A stretch of 64,000 nucleotides of DNA from Rhizobium sp. FKL33 (GCF_005222915.1 NZ_STFX01000031.1:310001-374000); one strand, 5' to 3'. Positions 1-9,410 are shown, counted from the first letter of the stretch. Notes: generated by a model not told the origin, from the sequence alone. A program made the numbers and translations.

Positions 1-1246
1 TGGCGAGGCACATCGAGCAGCCCGGCTCGCGCCAGTCGAAACCGGCGGCCTTGAAGATCTTGTCGAGACCTTCTGCTTCCGCTTGCTCCTTGACGAGGCC
101 GGAGCCCGGGACGATCATCGCGGAGACGGTGGAGGCCACCGTCTTGCCTTCGACCACCTTGGCGACTTCGCGCAGGTCTTCGATGCGGCCATTGGTGCAG
201 GAGCCTATGAAGACGCGGTCGATGGCGATGTCGGTGATCTTGGTGCCCGGCTTCAGGCCCATATAGTCCAGCGCGCGCCATTTGGAGGTGCGCTTGTTCT
301 CATCGGTGATGTCGTCGGGATTGGGAACCACGCCCTGCACCGAGATCACGTCCTCGGGCGAGGAGCCCCAGGAGACGATCGGCGGCAGATTGGCGGCGTC
401 GAGCACGACGACGCGGTCATAATGCGCGCCTTCGTCGGATTGCAGCGTCTTCCAGTAGTCGATCGCCATCTCAAGCGCCTTGCCCTTGGGCGCGCGCGGC
501 TTGTCCTTGATGTATTCGAAAGTCTTCTCATCCGGCGCGATGAGGCCGGCGCGGGCGCCGCCTTCGATCGTCATGTTGCAGACGGTCATGCGGCCTTCCA
601 TCGACAGCGAGCGGATTGCTTCGCCGGCGAATTCGATGACATGGCCGGTGCCGCCGGCAGTGCCGATTTCACCGATGATGGCGAGGATGATGTCCTTGGC
701 GGTGACGCCCGGCGGCAGCTGGCCGTCGACGCGCACAAGCATGTTCTTGGCCTTCTTCTGGATCAGCGTCTGAGTGGCCAGAACGTGTTCCACTTCCGAC
801 GTGCCGATGCCATGCGCCAGAGCGCCGAACGCGCCATGGGTGGAGGTGTGGCTGTCGCCGCAGACGATGGTCATGCCCGGCAGGGTGAAGCCCTGTTCGG
901 GGCCGACGATGTGGACGATGCCCTGGCGCTTGTCGCTGGCCGAGTAATATTCCACGCCGAAATCGGCGGCGTTCTGCGCGAGCGCCTCGACCTGGATGCG
1001 GCTTTCCTCGTTCTTGATGCCGAGATGGCGATCCGGCGAGGTCGGCACATTGTGGTCGACGACGGCGAGCGTCTTCTCCGGCGCGCGGACCTTGCGGCCG
1101 GTCATGCGCAGGCCTTCGAACGCCTGTGGGCTGGTCACTTCGTGAACCAGGTGGCGATCGATATAGAGGAGACAGGTGCCGTCGGCCTGCTGATCGACGA
1201 CGTGGTCGTCCCAGATCTTGTCATAGAGTGTGCGGGGTGCGCTCAT
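1..1246 (-). CDS. leuC: 3-isopropylmalate dehydratase large subunit, C-terminus cut by window edge
   Basis: LeuC isomerises 2-isopropylmalate to 3-isopropylmalate in leucine synthesis, with LeuD as partner, in the cytoplasm. The reading frame starts at an ATG (1244-1246) with [17 protein letters not shown] and stays open for 415 codons to the left edge; the family usually has about 470 residues. It carries the signature [15 protein letters not shown] and all three [4Fe-4S] cysteines: one in FIGSCTNGR and two in GCSMCLA, the last residues visible. leuD is not in view. A hairpin with a T tract lies just upstream, so attenuation or separation from an upstream transcript is possible. Confidence 0.96.
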   Translation of the reverse strand, partial: MSAPRTLYDKIWDDHVVDQQADGTCLLYIDRHLVHEVTSPQAFEGLRMTGRKVRAPEKTLAVVDHNVPTSPDRHLGIKNEESRIQVEALAQNAADFGVEYYSASDKRQGIVHIVGPEQGFTLPGMTIVCGDSHTSTHGAFGALAHGIGTSEVEHVLATQTLIQKKAKNMLVRVDGQLPPGVTAKDIILAIIGEIGTAGGTGHVIEFAGEAIRSLSMEGRMTVCNMTIEGGARAGLIAPDEKTFEYIKDKPRAPKGKALEMAIDYWKTLQSDEGAHYDRVVVLDAANLPPIVSWGSSPEDVISVQGVVPNPDDITDENKRTSKWRALDYMGLKPGTKITDIAIDRVFIGSCTNGRIEDLREVAKVVEGKTVASTVSAMIVPGSGLVKEQAEAEGLDKIFKAAGFDWREPGCSMCLA

Positions 1247-1273
1247 GGGTTTCACCGTGCTGAACTATAGAGG

Positions 1274-1293
1274 AAAAAGGCGTCGCGAGACGC
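1274..1293 (-). terminator. terminator-like hairpin upstream of leuC
   Basis: Read on the minus strand this is GCGTC-TCGC-GACGC followed by CTTTTT. It lies about 30 bases before the leuC ATG and after the candidate small ORF at 1324-1434. The stem is only five base pairs. A second pairing (CTGATCC with GGATCAG) just upstream overlaps the same region, so alternative folds are possible. Confidence 0.45.
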
Positions 1294-1323
1294 TGATCCG
1301 CGAGAAGCGGCCAGCGGACGGGA

Positions 1324-1434
1324 TCAGCCGAGATGGGCGGTGGCGCGGCCGGAAAGGGCGGCAAAGAAGCGCTGCGGCAGGCGTTTGCGGTCCTGCAGCA
1401 CGAAAAAATATCTCTTTGGCGCGCGTTTGCTCAT
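1324..1434 (-). CDS. candidate 36-residue basic protein upstream of leuC
   Basis: This short minus-strand frame begins MSKRAPKRYFFVLQDRKRLP and ends in AHLG-stop. It is preceded by AAAGAAG at a workable distance from the ATG. It is strongly basic with aromatic pairs and has no recognisable domain. Four leucine codons are scattered rather than clustered, so it is not an obvious leucine-attenuator peptide. It could be a real small protein, a regulatory leader for leuC, or chance; only the ribosome-binding site and the terminator-like hairpin after it argue for it. Confidence 0.3.
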   Translation of the reverse strand: MSKRAPKRYFFVLQDRKRLPQRFFAALSGRATAHLG

Positions 1435-1502
1435 GGCGCTTCTTTACCATCATTCTAAACGGGCGGCAATGGCCGACCTTGGGCGGTTTGTCGCCGCCGC
1501 CG

Positions 1503-2384
1503 CTAACCTCGACCCCAGGGTCGCGCCGGGTCGCGATGCATTCCGGACGCCCTGAAGTCGGTCGGCGTGACGCCGAAGATGCGCCGAAAGGCTTTCGAAA
1601 AGTAATTGGCGTCGGCGAAGCCGGCTTGCGCCGCCACGTCCCGGATCGAGGGCGCGGGCTCCGCAGCCAGGAGCCGCGCGGCGTAACGTAGATTCTCCTG
1701 CAACAGATAATCCGCCGGGGTCTCGCCCGTCGCCGCCGTGAATTGCCGGGAAAAATGCGCGCGGCTGAGACCGGCGAGCTCGGCCATGCGTGTCACGCTC
1801 ATCGCCTTGCCGGGATGGGCCGCGAGATGAGCAAGCACCCGCGCCACGCCTTCCGGCGCATCCCCTTGGGCCCCGTTCTGAGCCGTGACCGCCTGAAGCG
1901 CGCAGAGCGCAAAGGCGTAAGCGAGGCTGGAGGCGCGATAGGGATCATGGTCTTCCCGCATCAGGTCGCGGCAGAGACCTGCGAGCCTGTCCGCCGCGTC
2001 GGCTGGGATCGCGGGCGCAGTCCCTCCAGCAAGCCGCGCCCGCTCCATCAGCCGCAACGCCTCGGGTCCGCGCAGCGACACCCAGAAAAACTCCCAGTCG
2101 TCGCCGTCTTCCAGCCAGTAGCGATGATCTTCCGGAACCATCAGGAGCATCGCTTGTCCGGCTCCGACCACGTGCCGGTCGCGGCCGAAGGCGAGACGCC
2201 CGGCGCCCGACATCGTATATTGAAAGATGGCGAAGGGCTCAGCGCCGCGCTTGCGGCCGTCCCAGTCATAGTCGGGCCCGCGCCTTTTTTCATAACCGCA
2301 TCCGGTCGGATAGATGACGAAGGGCGCGCCGCCCCGGGGCGGCGTTTGCAGATAGGGGCCTGCGGCGATGAGGTCGGAGAGCAC
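1503..2384 (-). CDS. AraC-family transcriptional regulator
   Basis: This 293-residue protein has an N-terminal AraC-type sugar-binding cupin region (about 15-165) and a C-terminal double helix-turn-helix (about 190-285) with MAELAGLSRAHFSRQF and the family signature AGFADANYFSKAFRRIFG. It starts at GTG (2382-2384) behind AAGGG. It is divergent from the alpha-galactosidase gene across 99 bases, so by the usual AraC arrangement it probably activates that gene in response to an alpha-galactoside or galactose; this is inferred from position. A role in another sugar response cannot be excluded. Confidence 0.9.
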   Translation of the reverse strand: MLSDLIAAGPYLQTPPRGGAPFVIYPTGCGYEKRRGPDYDWDGRKRGAEPFAIFQYTMSGAGRLAFGRDRHVVGAGQAMLLMVPEDHRYWLEDGDDWEFFWVSLRGPEALRLMERARLAGGTAPAIPADAADRLAGLCRDLMREDHDPYRASSLAYAFALCALQAVTAQNGAQGDAPEGVARVLAHLAAHPGKAMSVTRMAELAGLSRAHFSRQFTAATGETPADYLLQENLRYAARLLAAEPAPSIRDVAAQAGFADANYFSKAFRRIFGVTPTDFRASGMHRDPARPWGRG

Positions 2385-2483
2385 GATATTACCCTTTGCA
2401 GCACAACTATCCTCTTACCTCCTGATTAGACGAGGATTATGGTGCGCGCAATCGGCGCATCCCTCCCAAGGAGACAGCACAAA

Positions 2484-3836
2484 ATGACGAGAAATCCAAA
2501 AATCACCTTCATCGGCGCGGGTTCCACCGTGTTCATGAAGAACATTATCGGCGACATCCTGCAGCGGCCGGCTTTGTCCGGCGCCACCGTGGCGCTGATG
2601 GACATCAATCCCGAGCGCCTCGCCGAGAGCGAAGTGGTGGCGGGTAAGCTGGTCTCCACGCTCGGAGCTAGCGCCAAGGTCGAAACCTACGACAATCAGA
2701 AGAAGGCGCTGGACGGCGCGGATTTCGTGGTCGTCGCCTTCCAGATCGGCGGCTTCGAGCCCTGCACGGTCACCGATTTCGACGTGCCGAAGAAATATGG
2801 CCTGCGCCAGACGATCGCAGACACTCTCGGCATCGGCGGCATCATGCGTGGCCTGCGCACCGTGCCGCATCTCTGGTCGATCTGCGAGGACATGCTTGCG
2901 GTCTGCCCGAACGCCATCATGTTGCAATATGTCAACCCGATGGCCATCAACACCTGGGCGATCGCGGAAAAGTACCCCACGATCAAGCAGGTCGGCCTCT
3001 GCCATTCCGTTCAGGGCACGGCCTGGGAACTGGCGCGCGATCTCGAAATTCCGGTCGAAGAGATCCGCTACCGCGCCGCCGGCATCAATCATATGGCCTT
3101 CTATCTCAATTTCGAGCATCGCCAGCCGGACGGTTCGTTCAAGAACCTCTATCCGGAGCTGCTCAAGGGCTATCGCGAAGGACGCTTCCCCAAGCCGAGC
3201 CATTGGAACCCGCGCTGCCCGAACAAGGTGCGCTACGAGATGCTCACCCGTCTCGGCTATTTCGTCACCGAGAGCTCGGAGCACTTCGCCGAATACACCC
3301 CCTATTTCATCAAGGAGGGCCGCGAGGATCTGATCGAGAAGTTCGGCATTCCGCTCGATGAATATCCCAAGCGCTGCGTCGAGCAGATCGAGCGCTGGAA
3401 GACCGAGGCCGAAGAGCTCAAGAACTCGCCGACCATCGAGATCAAGCAGAGCCATGAATACGCCTCCGAGATTGTCAACTCGGTCTGGACCGGCCAGCCC
3501 TCGGTGATCTACGGCAATATCCGCAACAATGGCTGCATCACCTCGCTGCCGGCCAATTGCGCGGCGGAAGTGCCCTGCCTGGTCGACGCCAACGGCATCC
3601 AGCCGACCTATATCGGCGAATTGCCGCCGCAGCTCACCGCGCTCATCCGCACCAATATCAATGTGCAGGAGCTGACGGTGAAGGCGCTCTTGACCGAAAA
3701 TCGCGAACATATCTATCACGCCGCGATGATGGATCCGCATACGGCCGCAGAACTCGATCTCGACCAGATCTGGTCGCTGACTTCGGATCTCCTGAAAGCC
3801 CATGGCGAATGGCTGCCGGCCTGGGCCCGCGGCTGA
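2484..3836 (+). CDS. melA: alpha-galactosidase, glycoside hydrolase family 4
   Basis: A 450-residue NAD- and Mn-dependent GH4 enzyme that hydrolyses alpha-galactosides such as melibiose through a redox-assisted mechanism. The N-terminal Rossmann motif is FIGAGSTVFMKN. The metal-binding CHSVQGT and the downstream GINHMAF are both present. The ATG at 2484 is preceded by AAGGAGA at 2468-2474; the frame extends upstream to 2439 without a better site. Family members are about 450 residues. No sugar transporter is adjacent, so uptake must be encoded elsewhere. A strong terminator follows. GH4 also includes alpha-glucosidases and alpha-glucuronidases, but the sequence is closest in feel to MelA. Confidence 0.88.
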   Translation: MTRNPKITFIGAGSTVFMKNIIGDILQRPALSGATVALMDINPERLAESEVVAGKLVSTLGASAKVETYDNQKKALDGADFVVVAFQIGGFEPCTVTDFDVPKKYGLRQTIADTLGIGGIMRGLRTVPHLWSICEDMLAVCPNAIMLQYVNPMAINTWAIAEKYPTIKQVGLCHSVQGTAWELARDLEIPVEEIRYRAAGINHMAFYLNFEHRQPDGSFKNLYPELLKGYREGRFPKPSHWNPRCPNKVRYEMLTRLGYFVTESSEHFAEYTPYFIKEGREDLIEKFGIPLDEYPKRCVEQIERWKTEAEELKNSPTIEIKQSHEYASEIVNSVWTGQPSVIYGNIRNNGCITSLPANCAAEVPCLVDANGIQPTYIGELPPQLTALIRTNINVQELTVKALLTENREHIYHAAMMDPHTAAELDLDQIWSLTSDLLKAHGEWLPAWARG

Positions 3837-3861
3837 TCCAGCCCGCCTTTCCAATGTTTCG

Positions 3862-3888
3862 AGCCGGCGGTCACCCCGCCGGCTTTTT
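3862..3888 (+). terminator. rho-independent terminator of the alpha-galactosidase gene
   Basis: The stem AGCCGGCGG / CCGCCGGCT encloses a short loop and is followed by a T tract. It sits 25 bases after the melA stop codon. Confidence 0.88.
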
Positions 3889-3904
3889 CATGTCTCGAGA
3901 CAAG

Positions 3905-3936
3905 AAAAAAACCCGGGACGCGTGACGATCCCGGGT
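3905..3936 (-). terminator. rho-independent terminator of amtB
   Basis: On the minus strand, ACCCGGGATC and the complementary CCCGGGT form a stem followed by seven T residues. It closes the glnK-amtB transcript and faces the melA terminator tail to tail. Confidence 0.85.
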
Positions 3937-3984
3937 GGAAGGTAGCGGTCCTGCATGCGCATGCGGCCGCCTGGGAGGATGGCG

Positions 3985-4048
3985 CCGGTCGGGGCGGGAA
4001 GGAGGATGAAGCCCCGACCGGGCGGTGCGGCGCCGGAGAACCGGCGCC
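3985..4048 (-). repeat. two strong hairpins in the amtB 3' region
   Basis: Two perfect inverted repeats lie between the amtB stop and its terminator. One is CCGGTCGGGGC (3985-3995) with GCCCCGACCGG (4011-4021). The other is GGCGCCGG (4029-4036) with CCGGCGCC (4041-4048) around an AGAA loop. With the terminator they give three stacked hairpins in about 120 bases, more than termination needs; a role in mRNA stability is possible. Confidence 0.6.
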
Positions 4049-4058
4049 ACGCGCATTC

Positions 4059-5492
4059 TTAGTTGTGGTAAGCGGCTTCGCCATGCGAGGCGAGGTCGAG
4101 ACCTTCGCGTTCGGCTTCCACCGGCACGCGCAGGCCGACGATCAGGTCGACGATCTTGAAGAGGATCGCAGACACGATGCCCGACCACAGCAGCGTGACG
4201 ATCACGCCCTTGAACTGGCTCCAGACCTGCGTGCTCAAGCCGGGGTAAACCGAGCTGTTGGCGACGTAGTCGACGATGCCGGCGCCGCCGAGGGCCGGAT
4301 CGACCACGATGCCGGTCAGCAAAGCGCCGAGAATGCCGCCGACGCAGTGGATGCCGAACACATCGGCGGTGTCGTCGTAACCGAGCTTGTTCTTCACCGT
4401 CGAGACGAAGAAGTAGCAGATCGGCGACACGACCAGACCCATGACGATCGCGCCCACCGGACCGGCGAAGCCGGCAGCCGGGGTGATGACGACGAGGCCG
4501 GCGACAGCGCCCGACACTGCGCCGAGCATGGACGCCTTGCCGCGAGCGAAGCTTTCGACCACGGACCAGGACACCAGCGCAGCGGCCGTGGCGAGGAAGG
4601 TGTTGATCATCGCCAGTGCGGCGTAACCATTGGCTTCCAGGTTGGAGCCGGCGTTGAAGCCGAACCAGCCGACCCACAGCAGGCCAGCGCCGACCAGCGT
4701 GAGGGTCATGGAGTGGGGAGCCATCATGTCCTTGCCGTAACCGGTGCGCTTGCCGACCATATAGGCGCCGACGAGACCGGCGATACCGGCATTGATGTGA
4801 ACCACGGTGCCGCCGGCGAAGTCGATCGCGCCGAACGCCCAGATCAGGCCAGCGCCGGCAACGGTCGCATCAGCCGCATTCGTGGACGCGAATTCCGGAC
4901 CAGGCCACCACCAGACCATATGCGCGACCGGGAAGTAGACGAAGGTCAGCCACAGGATGGTGAAGAGGATGACGGCCGAGAACTTGATGCGCTCGGCGAA
5001 AGCGCCGACGATCAGGCCCGGGGTGATGGCGGCGAAGGTCATCTGGAACGCCAGGAAGGCGTATTCCGGAATGACCACGCCGCGCGAGAAGGTCTCGACG
5101 ACCGTCGACGGGTCGACGCCAATCAGGAAGGCCTTGGAGAAACCGCCGACGAAGGAGTTGAGCGAGCCGCCATCGGTGAAGGCGAGCGAGTAGCCGTAGA
5201 ACACCCAGACCAGCATGGCGGTCGCGGCGACCACGGTCACCTGCATCAGCACGGAGAGCATGTTCTTGGCGCGAACCAGGCCGCCGTAGAACAGGGCGAG
5301 GCCCGGGATGGTCATCAGCAGCACGAGCACGCTGGAGACGAGCATCCAGGTCGTGTCGCCCTTATCGGGAACAGGAGCAGCAGCAGCGGCGGCCGGCGCG
5401 GCCTCCTGGGCGAAAGCGACGACCGGAGCCATCGCGGCCGAGGCGGCAAGCGCCGCGCGGCTCAGAAGAGTGGAAAGTCTCGTTGCGGACAT
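4059..5492 (-). CDS. amtB: ammonium transporter AmtB
   Basis: A 477-residue inner-membrane ammonium channel. Residues 1-29 form a signal peptide ending VVAFAQEA, then an Ala/Pro-rich stretch, then the eleven-helix core. The two pore histidines are visible in GTVVHINAG and FGIHCVGG. The chosen ATG (5490-5492) has AGGGAG upstream; a longer frame to 5573 overlaps glnK and lacks a site. It lies 28 bases behind glnK, the standard pair in which GlnK plugs AmtB when nitrogen is plentiful. Expression probably comes from the sigma-54-type promoter before glnK. The 3' end is unusually structured. Confidence 0.97.
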   Translation of the reverse strand: MSATRLSTLLSRAALAASAAMAPVVAFAQEAAPAAAAAAPVPDKGDTTWMLVSSVLVLLMTIPGLALFYGGLVRAKNMLSVLMQVTVVAATAMLVWVFYGYSLAFTDGGSLNSFVGGFSKAFLIGVDPSTVVETFSRGVVIPEYAFLAFQMTFAAITPGLIVGAFAERIKFSAVILFTILWLTFVYFPVAHMVWWWPGPEFASTNAADATVAGAGLIWAFGAIDFAGGTVVHINAGIAGLVGAYMVGKRTGYGKDMMAPHSMTLTLVGAGLLWVGWFGFNAGSNLEANGYAALAMINTFLATAAALVSWSVVESFARGKASMLGAVSGAVAGLVVITPAAGFAGPVGAIVMGLVVSPICYFFVSTVKNKLGYDDTADVFGIHCVGGILGALLTGIVVDPALGGAGIVDYVANSSVYPGLSTQVWSQFKGVIVTLLWSGIVSAILFKIVDLIVGLRVPVEAEREGLDLASHGEAAYHN

Positions 5493-5520
5493 AAAGTGTA
5501 ACTCCCTACGATAGCGGACG

Positions 5521-6024
<504 letters not shown>

Positions 6025-6066
6025 TCAAAAAAAGGGCAGTTAATCCGAAATTAGCCGCCTAAAATT

Positions 6067-6090
6067 AGTGCAAAAATTGCAAAATGCACT
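6067..6090. promoter_or_regulatory. AT-rich inverted repeat, possible NtrC enhancer
   Basis: AGTGCA (6067-6072) and TGCACT (6085-6090) flank a central TTGCA-containing stretch. It lies about 100 bases upstream of the -24 element, typical for an enhancer. The arms are everted compared with the classical NtrC site (TGCAC first, GTGCA second), so the assignment is tentative. Confidence 0.4.
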
Positions 6091-6094
6091 CAAT

Positions 6095-6979
6095 TTAATC
6101 ATTTGCTCGTTTGCGAATCAGACCCTCCTGGGCCGTCGAGGCGATCAGGCGTCCTGAACGGTTATAGATCGACCCACGACTCAACCCACGCGCGCCGCCG
6201 GCGAAGGGACTGTCCTGGGTGTAGAGCAGCCAGTCGTCCAGCGGATCCTCGGCGTGAAACCACATCGCATGGTCGATGCTCGCGGCCTGGATGTCGCGGT
6301 CGAACACCGATTGGCCATGCGCGAACAGCGATGTGTCGAGCAGCGTCATATCCGAGAGATAGGCGAGCACCGCCGCCCGCAATGCGCGGTCGGCCGGCGG
6401 CGCGCCATTGCCCTTGATCCAGATATGCTGGGACGGCGGCAGCCTGTCGCGCGAGATGTAATGCGTCATCGACACCGGGCGAACCTCGACGGGGCGCTCG
6501 CGCAGCCAGTAGGCGCGCACATGGTCGGGCGCGTGTTTGAGATAGGTCTCGTAAAGGGCCTGCGAGTCCGGCAGCGTCTCCGGCGCCGGCACATCCGGCA
6601 TGTCGATCTGGTGCGTGAGGCCTGATTCGTCGATCTGGAAGGACGCCGACAGCGCGAAGATCGGCTTGCCGTGCTGGATGGCGATCACCCGCCGGGTCGA
6701 GAAACTGCCGCCATCGCGCATATTCTCGACCTCGTAGAGGATCGCTAAGGAGGGATCGCCGGGACGCAGGAAATAGGCATGCAGCGAGTGGACATGCCTG
6801 CCCTCGGGCGCGGTGCGGCAGGCGGCGACCAGCGCCTGCGAAATCACCAGCCCGCCGAACACGCGCTGCCAACCGACATCGGGGCTCGCGCCGCGATATT
6901 TGCCTTCCTCGATCTTTTCGAGATCGAGGATTTCCAGAAGCTGGGCCATGTCGGTGAGCTTGTTTCCCTGGCGCGGCAT
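6095..6979 (-). CDS. tesB: acyl-CoA thioesterase II
   Basis: A double-hotdog TesB-type thioesterase that hydrolyses acyl-CoA to fatty acid and CoA. Seen are the N-terminal hotdog core (RVFGGLVISQALVAA), the SIDHAMWFH stretch with the catalytic Asp, and the C-terminal ASTAQEGLIR carrying the catalytic Gln. The start is uncertain: ATG at 6979 (MPRQGNK) has GGAG upstream and gives 294 residues; ATG at 7015 gives 306 with a GGGGAG site; ATG at 6949 has no site. It is divergent from the UbiH-family gene and lies upstream of glnK, as I recall for many rhizobia. Confidence 0.92.
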   Translation of the reverse strand: MPRQGNKLTDMAQLLEILDLEKIEEGKYRGASPDVGWQRVFGGLVISQALVAACRTAPEGRHVHSLHAYFLRPGDPSLAILYEVENMRDGGSFSTRRVIAIQHGKPIFALSASFQIDESGLTHQIDMPDVPAPETLPDSQALYETYLKHAPDHVRAYWLRERPVEVRPVSMTHYISRDRLPPSQHIWIKGNGAPPADRALRAAVLAYLSDMTLLDTSLFAHGQSVFDRDIQAASIDHAMWFHAEDPLDDWLLYTQDSPFAGGARGLSRGSIYNRSGRLIASTAQEGLIRKRAND

Positions 6980-7068
6980 TTTGGCGTTCTCCGATGGTTT
7001 AATCAGCGCGTTCATTCCTCTATACTCCCCGCCGAAATGCGGGCAAGCCGCGAGAAGGAGCATGGTCC

Positions 7069-8283
7069 ATGTATGACATTCTGGTCGCAGGCGGCGGTTA
7101 TGTCGGTCTCTCCACGGCGGTGTCGATCAAGAAGGCCGCCCCGCATATGCGAATCCTCGTGGTCGACGCGGCGCCCGCCGGCGTCTGGGAAAAAGACGGT
7201 CGCGCTTCCGCGATCGCGGCAGCCGCCTCGCGGCTCCTGTCCGCGCTCGGGGTCTGGGAGGAGATCCTGCCGAACGCCCAGCCGATCAACCGCATGATCG
7301 TCACCGATTCCAAGACCGCCGATCCCGTCCGCCCTGTGTTTCTCACCTTCGACGGCAGGGTGGCCGATGGCCAGCCCTTCGCCCATATGGTCCCGAACCC
7401 CGCCATGATCGGCCCGCTGCTCAGGCTTGCGGGCGAACTGGGCGTGGAACTGCGTCAGGCTGCGACCGTGGACGGCTTTTCCCGCGATCCCGCCCGGATC
7501 GCCGCCAAACTCTCGACCGGCGAGACGATCGAGGCCAGGCTCCTGATCGCCTGCGACGGCGTCCGCTCCAAATTGCGCGACGCCGCCGGCATCAAGACCG
7601 TGCATTTCGACTACGGCCAGTCCGGCATCGTGGTGACGGTCGAACATGAGCGATCCCATGACGGCGTTGCGGAAGAGCATTTCCTGCCGGCCGGTCCCTT
7701 CGCCATTCTGCCCTTGCCCGGCAACCGCTCGTCGCTGGTCTGGACGGAGAGAACGGCGGACGCCGAACGTCTGGTGCGCGGCGATGATTTCCTGTTCGAG
7801 GAAGAACTCGAGCGGCGTTTCGGCCACAAGCTCGGCGCGCTCAAGGTCGTATCGCCGCGCCGCGCCTATCCGCTGGGACTGACGCTGGCGCGCGGTTTCG
7901 TCGCCGATCGTTTCGCGCTTGCCGGCGATGCGGCCCATGGCATCCATCCGATTTCGGGCCAAGGCCTCAATCTCGGTTTCAAGGATGTCGCTGCACTCGC
8001 CGAAACCATCGTCGACGCCGACCGGCTGGGCCTCGACATCGGCTCGCTCGCCGTTCTCGAACGATACGAGACCTGGCGTCGCTTCGACACGTTCCGCATG
8101 GGCGTGACCACCGATGTGCTCAACCGGCTGTTCTCCAACGATATCGCTCCGATCCGCATCGCCCGCGATTTCGGCCTCGGTCTTGTCGATCGCCTGCCGT
8201 CGCTCAAGAATTTCTTCATTGGCCAGGCGGCGGGCACGACCGGTCGCACCAATCCCAAGCTGCTCGACGGCGCGCTGCCGTAA
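7069..8283 (+). CDS. FAD-dependent ubiquinone-biosynthesis-type hydroxylase (UbiH/UbiF/COQ6 family)
   Basis: A 404-residue flavin monooxygenase. The N-terminal dinucleotide motif is VAGGGYVGLSTA, the DG motif is IACDGVRS, and the second FAD motif is ALAGDAAHGIHPISGQG. Length and motifs fit the hydroxylases that modify the ubiquinone ring; in alphaproteobacteria one such enzyme (UbiL type) can act at more than one ring position. The exact position cannot be read here. It starts at ATG 7069, close behind AGAAGGAGC, and is divergent from tesB. Confidence 0.85.
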   Translation: MYDILVAGGGYVGLSTAVSIKKAAPHMRILVVDAAPAGVWEKDGRASAIAAAASRLLSALGVWEEILPNAQPINRMIVTDSKTADPVRPVFLTFDGRVADGQPFAHMVPNPAMIGPLLRLAGELGVELRQAATVDGFSRDPARIAAKLSTGETIEARLLIACDGVRSKLRDAAGIKTVHFDYGQSGIVVTVEHERSHDGVAEEHFLPAGPFAILPLPGNRSSLVWTERTADAERLVRGDDFLFEEELERRFGHKLGALKVVSPRRAYPLGLTLARGFVADRFALAGDAAHGIHPISGQGLNLGFKDVAALAETIVDADRLGLDIGSLAVLERYETWRRFDTFRMGVTTDVLNRLFSNDIAPIRIARDFGLGLVDRLPSLKNFFIGQAAGTTGRTNPKLLDGALP

Positions 8284-8318
8284 GGTGAGCGCGAGTGAAA
8301 ATAGTTAACCGGCTTGTC

Positions 8319-8347
8319 TTGAAACTTTTAACCTTTGGCGCCTATCT
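8319..8347 (+). promoter_or_regulatory. candidate sigma-70 promoter for rsfS operon
   Basis: TTGAAA at 8319-8324, a 17-base spacer, then CTATCT at 8342-8347. It lies in the 131-base gap between the hydroxylase gene and rsfS. Confidence 0.4.
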
Positions 8348-8414
8348 TTGAATATCGGTGCGCTCGCACCGGTGCATGTCCTGTTTAAGAAAGAAAGGAA
8401 GTCCTCTGACGACA

Positions 8415-8819
8415 GTGCACGCAAAAGGAGCGGCGCGTTTCGCCCCCTCCCGGAGCATGGAACGCGGTAGCGACGCCGCAGCCAAGGCTCTTGAAACGGT
8501 CCTCGAAAGCCTTGAGGACTCGAAGGCTGAAAACATCTCCCACATCGACATCACGGGCAAATCCGCGCTGGGCGATCACATGGTGATCGTGTCCGGACGC
8601 TCGAACCGTCACGTGACAGCCATTGCCGATCATCTCATCGACGACATCAAGGCGGCCGGCTTCGGTCCGACCCGCGTCGAAGGGCTGGAAACCGGCGACT
8701 GGGTGCTGATCGACGCCGGAGACATCATCGTGCATGTGTTCCGACCCGAAATCCGCGAGTTCTACAACATCGAAAAGATGTGGGCCGCGCCGGATCTCGA
8801 CGAGGAAACCCTGCACTAA
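8415..8819 (+). CDS. rsfS: ribosome silencing factor RsfS (Iojap family)
   Basis: RsfS binds ribosomal protein L14 and blocks subunit joining in starvation. The core reads LESLEDSKAENISHIDITG, then GDHMVIVSGRS, DWVLIDAGDIIVHVF and REFYNIEKMW, the full family signature. The start is uncertain: GTG at 8415 follows AGGAAG by 12 bases and gives 134 residues, as in relatives with a short N-terminal extension; ATG at 8457 gives 120. rlmH follows after 78 bases; rsfS-rlmH is a widely conserved pair. Confidence 0.93.
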   Translation: MHAKGAARFAPSRSMERGSDAAAKALETVLESLEDSKAENISHIDITGKSALGDHMVIVSGRSNRHVTAIADHLIDDIKAAGFGPTRVEGLETGDWVLIDAGDIIVHVFRPEIREFYNIEKMWAAPDLDEETLH

Positions 8820-8897
8820 GCCGCTTTCGCAGAGAAAGCAGGCCAATACCCGCGGAGAATGATCTTCTCCGGCGTGAAAGATCTGGTCTGGAAAGAC

Positions 8898-9380
8898 ATG
8901 CGCATATCCGTGTTTGCGGTCGGCAGGTTGAAGTCCGGACCCGAAAGAGAGTTGGCCGATCGTTACTTCGATCGTTTCGCCAAGGCGGGCCCTTCGACTG
9001 GCCTCGAATTGGGAAAAATCACCGAAATCAATGAAAGCCGAGCCGGCAATGCGGAGACGCGCAAGCGCGAGGAAGGCGCAAGCCTGGACAAGCTCCTGGC
9101 CGATGGCGCGCAACTGATTCTGCTCGACGAACGCGGCAAGGCGCTCGACAGCGTCGCTTTCGCCGATCTGCTCGGCGGTCTGCGCGACCAGGGACGGCGC
9201 GAGACCATCATCGCCATCGGCGGTCCCGACGGCCACGATCCGGCGCTCGCCGGCCGCGCCGACCACATGCTGTGCTTCGGCAAGATGACCTGGCCGCATC
9301 AGATGGTGCGGGTGATGCTCGCCGAACAGCTCTACCGGGCCGTCACCATTCTCTCCGGCCACCCCTATCATCGCGTCTGA
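8898..9380 (+). CDS. rlmH: 23S rRNA pseudouridine-1915 N3-methyltransferase RlmH
   Basis: A 160-residue SPOUT methyltransferase acting on the 70S ribosome at pseudouridine 1915 of 23S rRNA. The N-terminus is MRISVFAVGRLKSGPE; the knot region has IAIGGPDGHD, and MTWPHQMVRVMLAEQLYRA and HPYH close it, all typical. The ATG at 8898 gives the family length; the frame is open to 8859 but that addition is unlike relatives. It sits between rsfS and an envC-like gene. Confidence 0.96.
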   Translation: MRISVFAVGRLKSGPERELADRYFDRFAKAGPSTGLELGKITEINESRAGNAETRKREEGASLDKLLADGAQLILLDERGKALDSVAFADLLGGLRDQGRRETIIAIGGPDGHDPALAGRADHMLCFGKMTWPHQMVRVMLAEQLYRAVTILSGHPYHRV

Positions 9381-9410
9381 CGCCCGAACGTCCCCGACGA
9401 TCAAATCGAT

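Noticed and set aside
83-1270. Long plus-strand frame of 395 codons over leuC
   Set aside because: It is the antisense shadow of leuC; the minus strand gives the complete LeuC motifs, and the plus frame shows no family features.
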